From Lumbricus terrestris (lineage: Eukaryota > Annelida > Clitellata > Crassiclitellata > Lumbricidae), in assembly GCA_949752735.1 (NCBI GenBank), contig OX457052.1, forward strand, positions 32,938,344 through 33,002,343: a DNA stretch of 64,000 bases, written 5' to 3'. This document shows positions 13,150 through 24,397 of this stretch, piece after piece. Under the pieces are notes generated by a model. It was not told the origin of the DNA. It worked only from the letters and a program-made list of their open reading frames with translations, and made no database searches. The number at the start of each line of letters is the position of its first letter. Within the stretch, counting starts at the first letter, position 1. A program made the position numbers and the translations under genes.

Positions 13150-13330
13150 GGAAATTGCTGACATTTTTACAGAAGATTTAGGTCGGATGATTAAAAAAAG
13201 GTCGTCAGGTTTTTCGGACGGGAAATTGTTGACATCTCCAGAAGATTTGGGACGGATAACCAAAAGAAGTTCGTCCGAAATTTCGGACCAAAAAAAGTCG
13301 GTTTTTCTCCCGGTCAGCGTGTACTCACCT
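13150..13330. repeat. Short tandem duplication, MITE-like interior
   Basis: AGAAGATTTAGGTCGGATGA at about 13170 recurs diverged at about 13240 (AGAAGATTTGGGACGGAT), each followed by a purine run and GTCCGAAATTTCGG-like text. The phrases resemble the interior of the MITE at 39533-39850. No terminal inverted repeats were found. Confidence 0.4.
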
Positions 13331-13879
13331 CAAAATTTACCAGTAGGCCTACAGCCCTGTTCAACAGTTCAACAGTCGTTGTTTTCGGTGTATGCATGCA
13401 GCTCAATGAACCACAACAAATATTTTCAGTGGCTTCTGTCAATGAAGTTGTACCAAGCAGTTTCGCTCTGCTAACATGTTGCTCCATGGCGTTGCATGTT
13501 GTGTATAATAGTTGCTCTCAGTGGCTGTTGTCACCATGCACGTGTCTTCTATTATAGATAGCTGTTGTTGCAGTCGTTGCCTCTTGCTGTTGCATGGCTC
13601 GGCGCAGTTGAAAGCGCCATGGCGTGTATTGATCATCGATTAGAAAAACGTGTAAAATTATTCAGCCCTGCAAGACCTGCCATGGCCGTCAGGGCGACGG
13701 GCGACGAGCGGCGGCAGCGAAGGCGGCGGCGGCGGCGAAGGCGGCTTGGCCTCTCCGTCTTTGCCTGACTCGTTGAAGCGATTATTTTTTAATTATGGAG
13801 GTTATCAGGCCGCGTGTAATGGATTATTCCATTTGTATAGCGGTCTCGCAAATGGATGGACTTAGATTTATAGGCAGAC

Positions 13880-14065
13880 AAACCGGCGTGCGGACAGAAG
13901 ACGGGTAGACACTAGACAGATTCTGAAGACGGGCAGACTGGCAGACGATCAGACGGGCATACGGGCAGCCGAGCAGACGGCCAGATGGGCAGATAGGCAG
14001 ACGAGCAGACGGGTAGATGGGTAGACGGGCAGATGGGTAGACGGGCAGATGGACAGATGGGCAGT
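13880..14065. repeat. Degenerate 8-16 bp minisatellite (AGACGGGC)n
   Basis: Units of the form CAGACGGG and CAGATGGG alternate with drift. Low-complexity open frames here are artefacts. Confidence 0.8.
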
Positions 14066-14319
14066 GATGTCCTCAGGTAGACAGAAATAGATTGAAGTCT
14101 GATCACGAGGAGAACGCGAATCCATTATACAGAGGGACGTAGAAGAAAAGACCCGAAAAGGAACTAAAAATATATATACTTTGTTTATAATTTTATGCGT
14201 ATACGACCTCTTCAAGGAATTCATCTGATGTTCCCCGGACTTGACTGTGCAAAAACGACCATCACACGGAATGGTCTTGAAGCGCTGGAAAATAGAGGCA
14301 TGGAATAGAGGGGTAAGCT

Positions 14320-14785
14320 CGTGACGACATGGACGAAGACGAGGACAAGGAGGAGGATGAAGACGGGTACGAGGAGGAGGAATTGCAGAAGCAGGGGACG
14401 GAACAGACAAAGAGAAATAGGAGGAGTAGGATGGAAAGGAGGACGAGCAGGACGAGGAGGACGAGAAGGAGAAATAGGAAGAGCAGGAGAAGCAGGAGGA
14501 ATAAAGGAAGTAACAGGGTGAGTAGCAATAGGAGGAGGAGGAGGAGCAGGATGAGCATGGGGAGGAAGAGGAATATGAGGAAGAGGAACAGAAGCAGGAG
14601 CAGGGACAGGAGTAGCAACAGGAGGAGAAGGAGGAGGAAGAGGAGGAGGAGGAAGAGTAGGAAAAGGAGCAGGAGCAGGAAGAGGAAGAGGAGGAGGAGA
14701 AGGAGCAGAAGGAGGAAGGGGATGAGGAAGAGAAGGAGCAGGAGGAGGAAGGGGAGAAGGAGAAGAGGTGAGGTAGGAGGGTATT
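14320..14785. repeat. (GGA/GCA)n purine-rich block
   Basis: GGA, GAA and GCA units, purine strand on plus, similar to 8690-9160. Confidence 0.9.
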
Positions 14786-15190
14786 GTCCCTTAAGCCGGC
14801 CTGATGCTGAGAGGCAGTCATGGCAATGGTGCAATCGACTTCATTTCTTGACCTTGGCGTATGAGGACCGGTGTTCGGTGCAGACCATGCAGACCGTTCC
14901 ACCAACAGTTTGCAGTCGGTGTACTCATTTCAGTCGAGTCGGTTAGGTGGCGCAAGTGCATGGAGTTGAAGTCTCAAAGCAGATGCCTACCCTGTCGGTG
15001 GTGGTCGGGGGCCATAGATGGCGTTGAAAGGAAGAGCTCTTATAAGATGGAGGAATGGGGTAAAACTCAGTTACGTGTGAGAGTCAAGATCAGAGTCTTT
15101 TGAGGTCGTAGACGATACTAAATAAAACGATTTTGAATAATGTAAGACTTCTTGAATGGATGCAATAGTTAGGATGGCGTCATTAGAAAT
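14786..15190. other. No gene recognised
   Basis: Mixed sequence with no supported exons. Confidence 0.4.
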
Positions 15191-15194
15191 AGTG

Positions 15195-15605
15195 AATTAT
15201 GCTGATGATGACGATGATGACGATGGCAACGACAACGACGTCGATGACGACGATGATGACGGCAATGATGAAGACAATATGATGACGACGACCATAATGA
15301 TGACGATAACGACGACCATAATGATGACAATGACGACGACCATAATGATGACGATGGCGACGATGATGACGATGGCAACGACAACAACGATGATGACGAC
15401 GATGATGACGGCAATGATGATGACAATATGATGACGCCGACCATAATGATGACGATGACGACGACGGTGACTATGACGACGCCGTTGATGAAGACAAATA
15501 GACAATAAAGATGACGACGACGACGATGACAGCCATGATGACGATTATGACGATGACGATGACGACGACGACCATGATGATGATGATGACGATGATGATG
15601 ACTTC
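15195..15605. repeat. (GATGAC)n microsatellite
   Basis: GAT/GAC trinucleotides with a larger repeating phrase (GACGACCATAATGATGACGA) seen several times between 15285 and 15470. A higher-order unit has been duplicated within the microsatellite. Confidence 0.9.
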
Positions 15606-15946
15606 GGTAACGATCGAATGACAATCGAACCACAAACCCTTCAATTATGGCCGTCGATAAGGATCTCACAGCTCTTCAGCCATTTCGAGCATAACATAAA
15701 GCAGACGATAGTCGAGCTGAAGTATCGGTCAACGACGGCCAATCGCAACCACCACCACCACACGCTCCTTCCAACGCAACTCAGCACTCGTGCAGTCCTT
15801 TAGAAATCCATTGCCTCCTCCGAAGATCGATGCCTTCAATCGCATGCATCAGGTGGGATGTTCGCCCTCTCGTTCGCCCATTCGGCCGTCTTTAGGGACA
15901 CCCGCAGCTGCCCCTCGCCCGTACGCGAATAAAACCGCAGCCTTGA

Positions 15947-16210
15947 GACCTATAATACACGGGTAATGCTGTAGCTTCCCCTCGCGTTATACACGAGTAA
16001 AACCGTAGCTTTCCTGCGACCTATACACGGGTAAGACTGTAGCTTCCCATCGCGTTATACACGGGTAAAACTGTAGCTTTCCTGCGACCTATACACGGGC
16101 AAGACTGTAGCTTCCCCGCGTGTTATACGCTGGTAAAACTGTAGCTTCCCTGCGCGACCTATACACGGGTAAAACTGGCGCTTCTGCCGACGACCTATAC
16201 GCCGGTGAAA
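15947..16210. repeat. ~31-bp tandem repeat array
   Basis: The phrase TATACACGGGTAAAACTGTAGCTTCCC recurs about eight times. Two alternating subtypes (after GACC or after GCGTT) suggest a 62-bp higher-order unit. No gene at 15606-15946. Confidence 0.85.
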
Positions 16211-16307
16211 CGCGCTGCAGCACGCTCAGACAACGACAGCTGACTACAGCGACTGGCTGGTGTCGTTGTCGGCTGATTATCGTAGGTGTTCACCGGAGAT
16301 GTATGGA

Positions 16308-16560
16308 CAGCGGAGAGAGAGAGAGAGACAGAGAGAGAGAGACAGAGAGAGAGAGAGAGGGAGAAGGAGAGGCTGGCTTGCGACAGCCATGGCTGCGGCG
16401 CGGCGGTGGCAGAGGCAGCGGCAGCGGCGGGCGAAGGAAGCGCTGACCGGACGATAAAAGGCCGTTGGGAGAGACAGACAGGCAGACGGACGAAGGGACG
16501 GACTGAGGGAAGGACAGTCGGAGATGGGCGCAAACGGCTCGTCCGAGCAAAAGCCAACTC
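16308..16560. repeat. (GA)n and GACAGACGG repeats
   Basis: GA/CAGA at 16308-16365 and degenerate GACGGAC units at 16465-16530, separated by GC-rich GCGGCGG sequence. Confidence 0.8.
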
Positions 16561-16584
16561 ATTATAATAGATGCAGGTGGCCGT

Positions 16585-16917
16585 GCGCGCTCACTCTCTC
16601 TCCCTCTGTCTTTGTTCGCCTCTCTCTCGCTCTGTCTCTGTCTGTCTGTCTCTGTCTATGTCTCTGTGTCTTCTTCTCGTTGCATTGAAAGCGTAGACTG
16701 CACGACGCCCTGGCGTACACGCTGACGGGCGATTGGCTCTGTTGTCTGCGTGCGGTTTCTGTCTGTCTGTTTGTATGTCTGTCTGTTTGTCTACCTGTCT
16801 TTTCGTTTCTCTCTGTCTGTGCGCCTCTTCTTTTCTTTGTCTCTATCTCTCTGTCTGATCGTCCGTCCGTCCATCTGTCTGTCTGTCTGTATGTCTATCT
16901 GTATATCTTTCTCTGTC

Positions 16918-17000
<83 letters not shown>

Positions 17001-17215
17001 CTCTCTCTCTCTCCGTGGGTCTCTGAGTTTCCCTCTAGTATATATGGCTCTCTGTGCCTATCTCTCTCTGTCTCTGTTTCTCTCACAATATTTCTATGTA
17101 ACTTCTCCGTGTTTCTCTCTGTCTGTCTTCCTTTCTCTTTCCCCTCTGTCTGTCTGTGTGCCTCTCTACGTGCTTCTTTCTGTTCCTGTCTCTGTCTCTT
17201 CGTTTATGTGCAATC
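16585..17215. repeat. (CTGT)n, (TA)n and (CT)n compound microsatellite
   Basis: CT/CTGT-rich throughout, with pure CTGT at 16920-16958, pure TA at 16959-16996 and CT at 16997-17013. Confidence 0.9.
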
Positions 17216-17760
17216 CTTTCCGTCGGAAGTGATCACGTTTTCCCCTTCAGATATCTCCATCCGTACATGTCTGTCCCGATGTATGTCCAATTGTCCATGT
17301 ACATATGTGTCACTGCATCACTCCGTATGTGTGGTCTACAAGCTCAAGGACGATGTGGTGGAAAATGGGTCCAAATATTGGGACTTGGTGTAGGACAGAG
17401 GAATTGAAAATGCTCTGTAATTTAATTGTTTCGCAAGGACTAGAATTTATATATCACCGAGTGAGTGGCTTGCAACTTCCAGGGTTCTGTACACAAAGGA
17501 TATTAACAGTGCCCGTATACAATGAGAGTTACATAAGAGATTGAATTTCCATTGTTTTTGTGAAAGCAATTTTTTCTTCGTGGCCACTGAATGAATGTCG
17601 GTACTGACAGGTGGAAGGAATAGAAGGACAGAGGGATCGGAAAAGGGACAGCTGGAAAGATATCTAGGATACATAGAAGGACAGAGACAGAGATGGCAAG
17701 AAGACATCACTTTCTTCCACATCCCATGGATAGGGATAGAGATATATAGACAGAAAGATT
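17216..17760. other. No gene recognised
   Basis: Unique-looking sequence between two microsatellites. No exon with acceptable splice signals was recognised. Confidence 0.4.
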
Positions 17761-17764
17761 TACG

Positions 17765-17925
17765 GACGGATGGACAGACAGATAGACACAGACAGAGACA
17801 GACAGAGAGAGAGAGAGAGAAAGAGAGAAAGAAATAAAAAAGAGAGAGACACTGTCTCTCTCTATATATATGTCTATCTATATATCTATAGATATATCTA
17901 TAGATATATAGATAGACATAGACAG

Positions 17926-18004
<79 letters not shown>

Positions 18005-18045
18005 GACAGACAGACAGACAGACAGAGACAGAGACAGAGAGCAAA
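17765..18045. repeat. (CAGA)n/(GA)n with TATA-rich hairpin
   Basis: CAGA and GA runs flank a TATAGATATATC-type self-complementary stretch at 17860-17920. Confidence 0.9.
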
Positions 18046-18352
18046 GAAAGAGGATATATCAGGTGTGAAGGCGCCAGACAGACTTCAAGGAGGAGTACAA
18101 CAATGGCAGATAAAAAAATCCAGCCAGAATTAAGGACAAAGAGCGGACAGACGGACTGACGGAAAGGACGGATAGGACGTTGGACGGACGTCCGTTGATG
18201 TTTATGTATGAATGAGATTTCCATTTCTCATGTCTACACTGCGCTTTTTTCGTCTCGACCGAATGTCTGGCAAACTTCTAAGATATCCGGCACGTGTTGC
18301 ATTGCATCATATTTTCATTATTGAACATGCTTTCAACTATTATACTTTGCGG

Positions 18353-18450
18353 TGTATTGTATTGTATTGCATTGCATTGTGTTGTGTTGTATTGTATTGT
18401 ATTGCATTGCATTGTATTGTATTGTATTGTTGTGCTGTAATTGCATCGAG
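18353..18450. repeat. (TATTG)n pentanucleotide repeat
   Basis: TATTG/CATTG/TGTTG units leading into the following minisatellite. Confidence 0.9.
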
Positions 18451-18464
18451 TTGTCTTGTATTGC

Positions 18465-19235
18465 ATAACACAAATCCTTATTATGGCCCATAGCATTTTG
18501 CATTGTAACATAAAATCCATATTATATCCCATAGCATTTTGCATTGCAATATTATGATTGTATCCATATTGTAACCCATGGCGTTTACATTGCTTGTAGC
18601 ATAACTTCGTATTGTATCCCATAGCATTTTCCATTGTAGACATAAATCCTAATTCTAACCCATAGAATTTTTCATTGTAACACAAATCATTATTGCATAC
18701 CATAGTATATTTTGCATTTTAACCGAAAACTTTATGTCATCTCAGAGCATTTTACATTGTGACATAATTCCTCATTGTACGACATAGCATTTACATTATA
18801 ACACAAATCCTTATTGCACTGAATAGCATTTTGCATTGTAGCATAAATTCGTACTGTATCCCATAGTAATTTGCATTGTAAAGAAATCTGTATTGCATAC
18901 CATAGCATTGTGCATTGTAACACAAATCCTTATGGCATTCCATAGCATTTTGCATTGCAACAAACCCATTTTATCTCATAGCATTTTGCATGGCAACAAA
19001 CCCATTTTATCCCATAGCATTTTGCATGGCAACATAAACCCATATTTATCTCATAGCATTTTGCATTGCAACAAACCCATTATATTCCATAGCATTTTGC
19101 ATTGCAACAAACCCATTTTATCCCATAGCATTTTGCATTGCAACAAACCCATTTTATCTCGTAGCATTTTGAATTGCAACAAACCCATTTTATCCTATAG
19201 CATTTTGCATGGCAACATAAACCCATATTTACAAA
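18465..19235. repeat. Minisatellite of CATAGCATTTTGCATTG units
   Basis: At least fifteen copies of a unit built on CATAGCATTTTGCATTG followed by CAACAAACCCATTTTATCC or ACACAAATCC. Period is about 37-38 bp in the right half, which is homogeneous, and longer and more diverged (about 50-60 bp) on the left. Open frames across it repeat the unit in protein form and are artefacts. Confidence 0.9.
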
Positions 19236-19680
19236 GCATTATAACACAACAGCTCATGTTGTAATTGGATACAACTAGAAAATCCAAAAGGGACAATTGT
19301 CGCGTCATAGTAGAATTTCCTTAAGGTATCATTAATATTCATGACGATTACAAATATGCAAGCACAAACATTGCAGGAATCACATTTGTAAGAAAACTCA
19401 CAAAACATCACATTAACTGACATCAAAAGAAATAAAAAGGAAAACACCAAAAGAATAACATGCAATAATTAATAGCATTAAGCTGTTTTGCATTGCATCT
19501 TATTCAACTGCATCTCATTCTACTGTCTTGCATCGTCTTGTATTCCATTGTATTCTAATCGCACAGAAACCCTTAAATGGAACATGAACTTTTTTTACTA
19601 TGCAACTGCTGTAACATGTTGAAAAGTCATATTAGAAGTCAAGTCAAACTTACAATTATTATACAGCAAGCAAGCAAACA
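19236..19680. other. No gene recognised
   Basis: AT-rich sequence with residual CATTGCAT phrases from the minisatellite. Confidence 0.4.
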
Positions 19681-19895
19681 TGCACACACAGACACATCCT
19701 AATACACATACGCACACACACTCACACACTCAACAACAATAACACACACGCACACACACACTCAATAACAATAACACACACACGCATGCACACACATCTG
19801 TAAACACGCACACACGCACACAAACACAAGTACACACACAAACACAAGTACACACACACACACATGAATACACAAGCACACACACCTCAGGCATT
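19680..19895. repeat. (CA)n-rich microsatellite
   Basis: Degenerate ACAC/CACG/CACT repeats. Confidence 0.85.
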
Positions 19896-20056
19896 CACAA
19901 ACCACAATATATTTATTTTGCACTTTCATATTTGCACAATGCCATGTTCGAGTGGCAGAACATCAATCAAAAGCGTCGACTTATTTTCCTAATCTCGTGT
20001 TGCTCTAGGTCGAAATATTGCAACACCATTTTGGGATATGCTGGACCCTCCTTAGG

Positions 20057-20570
20057 TGCATACATGCATACATGCATACATGCATACATGCATACATGCA
20101 TACATACATACATACATACATACATACATACATACATACATACATGTACATACATGCGCATATACATACATACATACATACATACATACATACATGTATG
20201 CGTACATACATACATACATACATACATACATACATACATACATACATACATACATACATACATACATACATACATACATACATACATACATACATACATG
20301 CATACATGCATGCATACATACATACATACATACATACATACATACATACATACATACATACATACATACATACATACATACATACATACATACATACATA
20401 CATACATACATACATACATGCATACATGCATGCATACATACATACATACATACATACATACATACATGCATACATGCATGCATACATACATACATACATA
20501 CATACATACATACATACATACATACATACATACATACATACATACATACATACATACATACATACACATG
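20057..20570. repeat. (CATA)n microsatellite, about 510 bp
   Basis: Tetranucleotide CATA with periodic TGCA and TGTA interruptions. The interrupted phrase CATGCATACATGCATGCATA occurs three times (about 20297, 20417 and 20465), showing internal block duplication. Because 4 is not a multiple of 3, every frame stays open as a four-residue repeat; these are not genes. Confidence 0.95.
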
Positions 20571-20828
20571 CATTCATGCATAAGTATAATTATACATGCA
20601 TACGACTTTTAGAAGCATAGCCTACGTGACAAGTCATATTCCCCATATTTAAGTTTATGACTTGGCTAGTCTTGTGGCATCATTTGCAGAGGCTAGGTGA
20701 CACTAGGCCTACTAGGCTACTAGTTGTCCAAGTACGGATCTGCGAGCCAGGACTGATAGGCCTATGACCAAAATACGAGTCTTAGCTTTCATTGGCGCTG
20801 CTCTATGAAATCAGCTTCGCCCTTAATA

Positions 20829-21034
20829 CAGAGCTGTTTTTAAGGAATTTTTAGAACTGCACAACTCCTTCTTTCCTTCCCCATCATCCATGGTAAATTA
20901 CTTCCAGTCGGAGGGCAATGATTCTTTTTTTCATAGTTTTAACTGTACATAAGTGCTTCTACAACAGCGTAAATTCATTTGGAACTGCACATTTTGTGTA
21001 CGGTACAACTAGCCTACACGCTTAAAAAGCCCTG
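20829..21034 (+). mobile_element. hAT-like MITE family M1, copy 1
   Basis: Starts CAGAGCTGTTTTTAAGG, ends CTTAAAAAGCCCTG. A perfect 8-bp target duplication CCTTAATA lies at 20821-20828 and 21035-21042, diagnostic of hAT-type insertion. Interior carries TTTTTAGAACTGCAC near one end and GCACATTTTGTGTAC near the other. Other copies: 34315, 46184 and 49444. Confidence 0.9.
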
Positions 21035-22016
21035 CCTTAATAACCGGGGGGCCAGGGAGTGGCGGCTCCAGCCATAAAATTATAATTTCAGCAGGGATCG
21101 CGTCAGAGTCATGGGAGTTATTCAGCAGGTGCAGGAAATCAAATAATAATAGCCTAATAATAATTACGACAATTTATATGGCGCAGTAACACAGCCATGC
21201 GAACAAGTATGATAGGCCTATAGGTCTAAAGAAGATATTAAAAGTTGACGAATTTTTCGGCTGGTCAAAACGGCAGATCGATGGTTAGATAGGTAGGCCA
21301 AATCGTAATCTCGGAGCTTCTATAGCGCCCACAAAAGCTAAATCGCCGAACCAGCTTATAGGCCTACACAGGCGCCTGTTGAAAACAAAGTCGATAATTA
21401 TGCGGGAGTCAAAATGACCAACCGCGCAAACTTCGGCTTTGGTAGCGGCGTAGCTAGCGCCGCCACAGTGAACAATCATGTTCCTCCTTTCATTGTCTTT
21501 GCAAAGAGTTAAGACCACTTCTTTCTCTCATGGTCGTTCGCACATTTCTGGTTTGTGTGCCAGGGCCGGATTTAGGGTGGTGGGGGCCCATGGGCGCCCG
21601 TTATGGTGGGCCCTTTTCTGCAACGGATATGTTGCATTTGATGCACAGTATCGGACAGGAACAAACCCACACGTATACGACCATAACATGTTACAGATAA
21701 ACAATGCTAAAAGCAATGTTTAAATTGTTGACTTATAATGGTCAATAATTTTTAAATACATAAATGAAGACAATTTGAAAAGATCATTTGCTGATAGATA
21801 AAGTGTCTAAATCAATTCTCAAATGCAAAGATAAAGGATAAAAGTTAAGCAGCTTCTTGTCCAGTTTTTAATAAAGCAATGGGATAAAGAAAGAAAGTAA
21901 AAATAGGGACATGTGAGACCTCCAAAATAAAGCAGATAGCCTGACTGTATGCAGTTAAATAGCTCGGTTAGGTCTACAGTTGAGTCTAAACTTTAGTAGG
22001 GTCGTTAGGGAATTTG

Positions 22017-22373
22017 TAACCTTTTCTATTGGCAAAGTCATCAATTAGCTGATTAAAATAGAGTTGGTAAAGAATATGACTCTATACTCAACACTGCAAG
22101 GTATACGCATGGGCGGAGTTTGGTTTCCGTTCTTGGAGGGGTTCAAGCCTTCTTGAGGGGCTAAGCCCGGGAAAAGATACCATTTACACGGTAAAAAATT
22201 AATCTGGGTCTTCTTGGCTTAGTCCCCCCCTAGCCCCTGATAAACTCCGCCCATGGTTATACGTCTCACATGTGTATCAAATAATCGTAAAACGAGCATT
22301 CAGTAATACAGTTTGTGACCATGAGCTCCAAGTACATTCTTAGCATAATTTGCACATTTGAAAATGAATTTTC
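22017..22373 (-). pseudogene. hAT transposase C-terminal fragment (pseudogene)
   Basis: Read on the minus strand, 22373 down to about 22287 resembles the dimerisation region of hAT transposases: the block SFSNVQIMLRMYLELMVTNC matches the family pattern F-PN--I-LRI-L-LMV-NC that precedes the conserved SGERSFS motif. The reading is broken after that block. Past the inserted MITE (22108-22255), a second shifted frame shows FNQLIDDFANRK, like the usual C-terminal end of these proteins. It has a stop, at least one frameshift and an insertion, so it is inactive. Confidence 0.6.
22108..22255. mobile_element. hAT-like MITE family M2 (CATGGGCGGAG), copy 1
   Basis: 148 bp with inverted ends CATGGGCGGAGTTT and AAACTCCGCCCATG, flanked by 8-bp repeats GGTATACG (22100-22107) and GTTATACG (22256-22263), 7 of 8 matching. 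It interrupts the transposase relic of the larger hAT element, so it is the younger insertion. Relatives: 33945-34202 and 61310-61598. Confidence 0.85.
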
Positions 22374-23528
22374 AATTAACATCTTTTTCGAGTAGCCTAC
22401 TTGGCACATGAACTGCTACTAACTTATGCCAAGGCCTGTTCTTCCAATTTCGTCTTTAAGCATTTTGACAAGATAAGAGAACTGCTCGTTGCTCGTTGTC
22501 AAGGTTTTCATTGAGGTCGTCACCACAACTGCTACAAGCTTTTTCACAGAGTTGAGGAGTTCTCCATCACTAATATTTCACTATAGGCCTACATAATTCA
22601 AGATTAGATAGGAAACAAACCAAACCTTGAGCAGAGCAACAGCTTCTAGTCCGCTATGCCTACTATATAGTGCCCTCATGCCGATTTACAATTCGGTTCA
22701 TGACTGTCGGTTGAAATCATTTAGTCTCTTCAAATTATATTAAATAATAGTCAAATGATTTGCAAACTCCATCTGTGACCTTATAAACCATGCATATTAT
22801 GAAGGTAGAGTCTATATAAGACTGGGGTCTAAAAGATACTGACAGACAGCACAGCAATGACAGTAAACATGTCGCCGTCCACTGCTACAGATGTGGGCAT
22901 TGGGTCGTGGCACTGGAGTGCTACAGCGTTAGACAGAATACCTCACTGTCTGCAGCAACCTGATACACGTGGGAGGGGTTGGAGCTCAGGACACTGCCTC
23001 GATCTGGTCGTTGTCTGCTGCGTATACCGACTAGTCCAGAGAACACCTCTGACATGCACTGACAGTATATGTCTACACCAACGGGCTGTCATAGCTTGAG
23101 TTAAGAGAAATATAATCTGTCAAAAGCAGGTGTTGAGGATGTCATGCTTAAAGCCCTACTGCCAGGGTGACTGGTGAGCAATATTAACGAGTACAGATAA
23201 TGAATGGTCAATTCAAAACCACTCACTGATTATGTCTAAGATCTTGTGGCGATTAATACACTTATGGTTCATACCTTAATTTAAACAAATTAAACTTCAA
23301 CTGGTGGGGGCCCCTAAGTGGTGGGGGCCCATGGGCTGGAGCCCGTGTAGCCCATGCCTAAATCCGGCCCTGTTGTGTGCACTGCTCTCGAGAGGCGTTA
23401 TATGGTTTTACAAATACAATACAATGACCACCATATCAAAATCCCGATGACAGAGAACGCTATTCTGAACACTCAGTTTATAAATATTGCAATGACAAGT
23501 GTTATTATTTTATTTGCCGAACGTGTGT

Positions 23529-23623
23529 GCCTAGGTAGCGCAGTAGGCAGCGCGTCAGTCTCATAATCCAATGTGAAGAATTGAGCGATCTGAAGGTCGT
23601 GAGTTCGATCCTCACCCTGGGCA
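23529..23623 (+). tRNA. tRNA-Met(CAT), intron-containing, copy 1
   Basis: Elongator-type tRNA-Met. Acceptor stem GCCTAGG/CCTGGGC with discriminator A; D arm GCGCAGTAGGCAGCGC; anticodon loop CTCATAA with CAT; T arm GTGAG-TTCGATC-CTCAC. A 22-nt intron sits at the canonical position after the base 3' of the anticodon. It contains TTGAG, which can pair with the anticodon-loop CTCA as in authentic pre-tRNA introns. A TTTT Pol III terminator follows at about 23631. All paired stems are intact. Confidence 0.9.
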
Positions 23624-23985
23624 CAATATCTTTTAAATTACATTTCTCATTGATGCTGAATAAATTCTGCTAGATTTCTAACTCCAATCCCGTCTGTTTT
23701 ATGTGGGGTTTCATTTGTATTTTATACCGGATTTGCAGTGCCTACTCTATGTCTGGAGACTGGAGTTACTAGACTGCTGCATAAAGACTTGCCACGCATA
23801 TATTATAGCCCCTAGGCTACTGCACAAAGACTTGTCACGCATAATATTATAGCCACACAGTGCCCACACTATTTTTCTGGCTGGAAGGCTTCGCCTCCAT
23901 GAAACAGCCAAAACTGGTGGCTGTTGCAGCTTTGTTTAGGCCTACTTCAGTTTTAAATTAGTTCAAGGTGTCATGTAAAACTTTG

Positions 23986-24080
23986 TGCCCAGGGTGAGGA
24001 TTGAACTCACGACCTTCAGATCGCTCAACTGTTCACAGTGGATTATGAGACTGACGCGCTGCCTACTGCGCTACCTAGGC
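23986..24080 (-). tRNA. tRNA-Met(CAT), intron-containing, copy 2
   Basis: Same secondary structure as copy 1, minus strand, with a 22-nt intron of different internal sequence but the same conserved ends (ATCCA...TTGAGCG). The T loop is TTCAATC. A TTTT run follows on the minus strand. Its upstream flank (24081-24160) resembles that of copy 3, so the two arose by a local duplication of about 320 bp. Confidence 0.88.
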
Positions 24081-24303
24081 ACACGTAAGCACCAGTCACT
24101 TTGAAAAAGGAACTGTTAAGAGGTCCTTTAAAATTGTTTATTTGGTGCAGCGTCCAAATATATTTTTTCACGTCGGATTGGCATTCTTCAACCGTTAAAA
24201 ATAGAACACGACGTAATATTTAAAGAAAGTGACGCCCTGGTCTCGATTATAACTGACGGGTGGCAGGTTTAGTTTGGAATAGCCTATTGTTTAAAACATA
24301 TTG

Positions 24304-24397
24304 TGCCCAGGGTGAGGATCGCACTCACGTCCTTCAGATCGCTCAACTATTTCATTATATTATGAGACTGACGCGCTGCCTACTGCGCTACATAGGC
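24304..24397 (-). pseudogene. tRNA-Met(CAT) copy 3, probably degenerate
   Basis: Recognisable tRNA-Met with intron, but the B-box/T loop reads TGCGATC instead of TTCGATC (loss of the invariant T55) and the acceptor stem GCCTATG/CCTGGGC has a mismatch. The intron start has also changed (ATATAATG). Its 3' flank on the minus strand matches that of copy 4 for about 130 bp. Probably a decaying tRNA gene. Confidence 0.75.

Larger units (their letters stand above)
21561..23372 (-). mobile_element. hAT transposon relic, 1.8 kb
   Basis: Inverted ends CAGGGCCGGATTTAGG (21561) and CCTAAATCCGGCCCTG (to 23372), with the perfect 8-bp target duplication TTGTGTGC at 21553-21560 and 23373-23380. A decayed transposase tail lies on the minus strand (see 22017-22373), and a smaller hAT MITE sits inside at 22108-22255. 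The rest has no recognisable coding sequence. The open frame at 22857-23099 shows no family resemblance. Confidence 0.9.

Noticed and set aside
20057..20583. Six overlapping open frames with IHTY or CMYV repeats, and the idea of a CRISPR-like array
   Set aside because: A 4-bp repeat keeps all frames open; there are no unique spacers, and CRISPR arrays do not occur in animal nuclear DNA.
22857..23099. 80-codon open frame inside the hAT relic
   Set aside because: No similarity to transposases or any recognised family, and no splice or promoter context.
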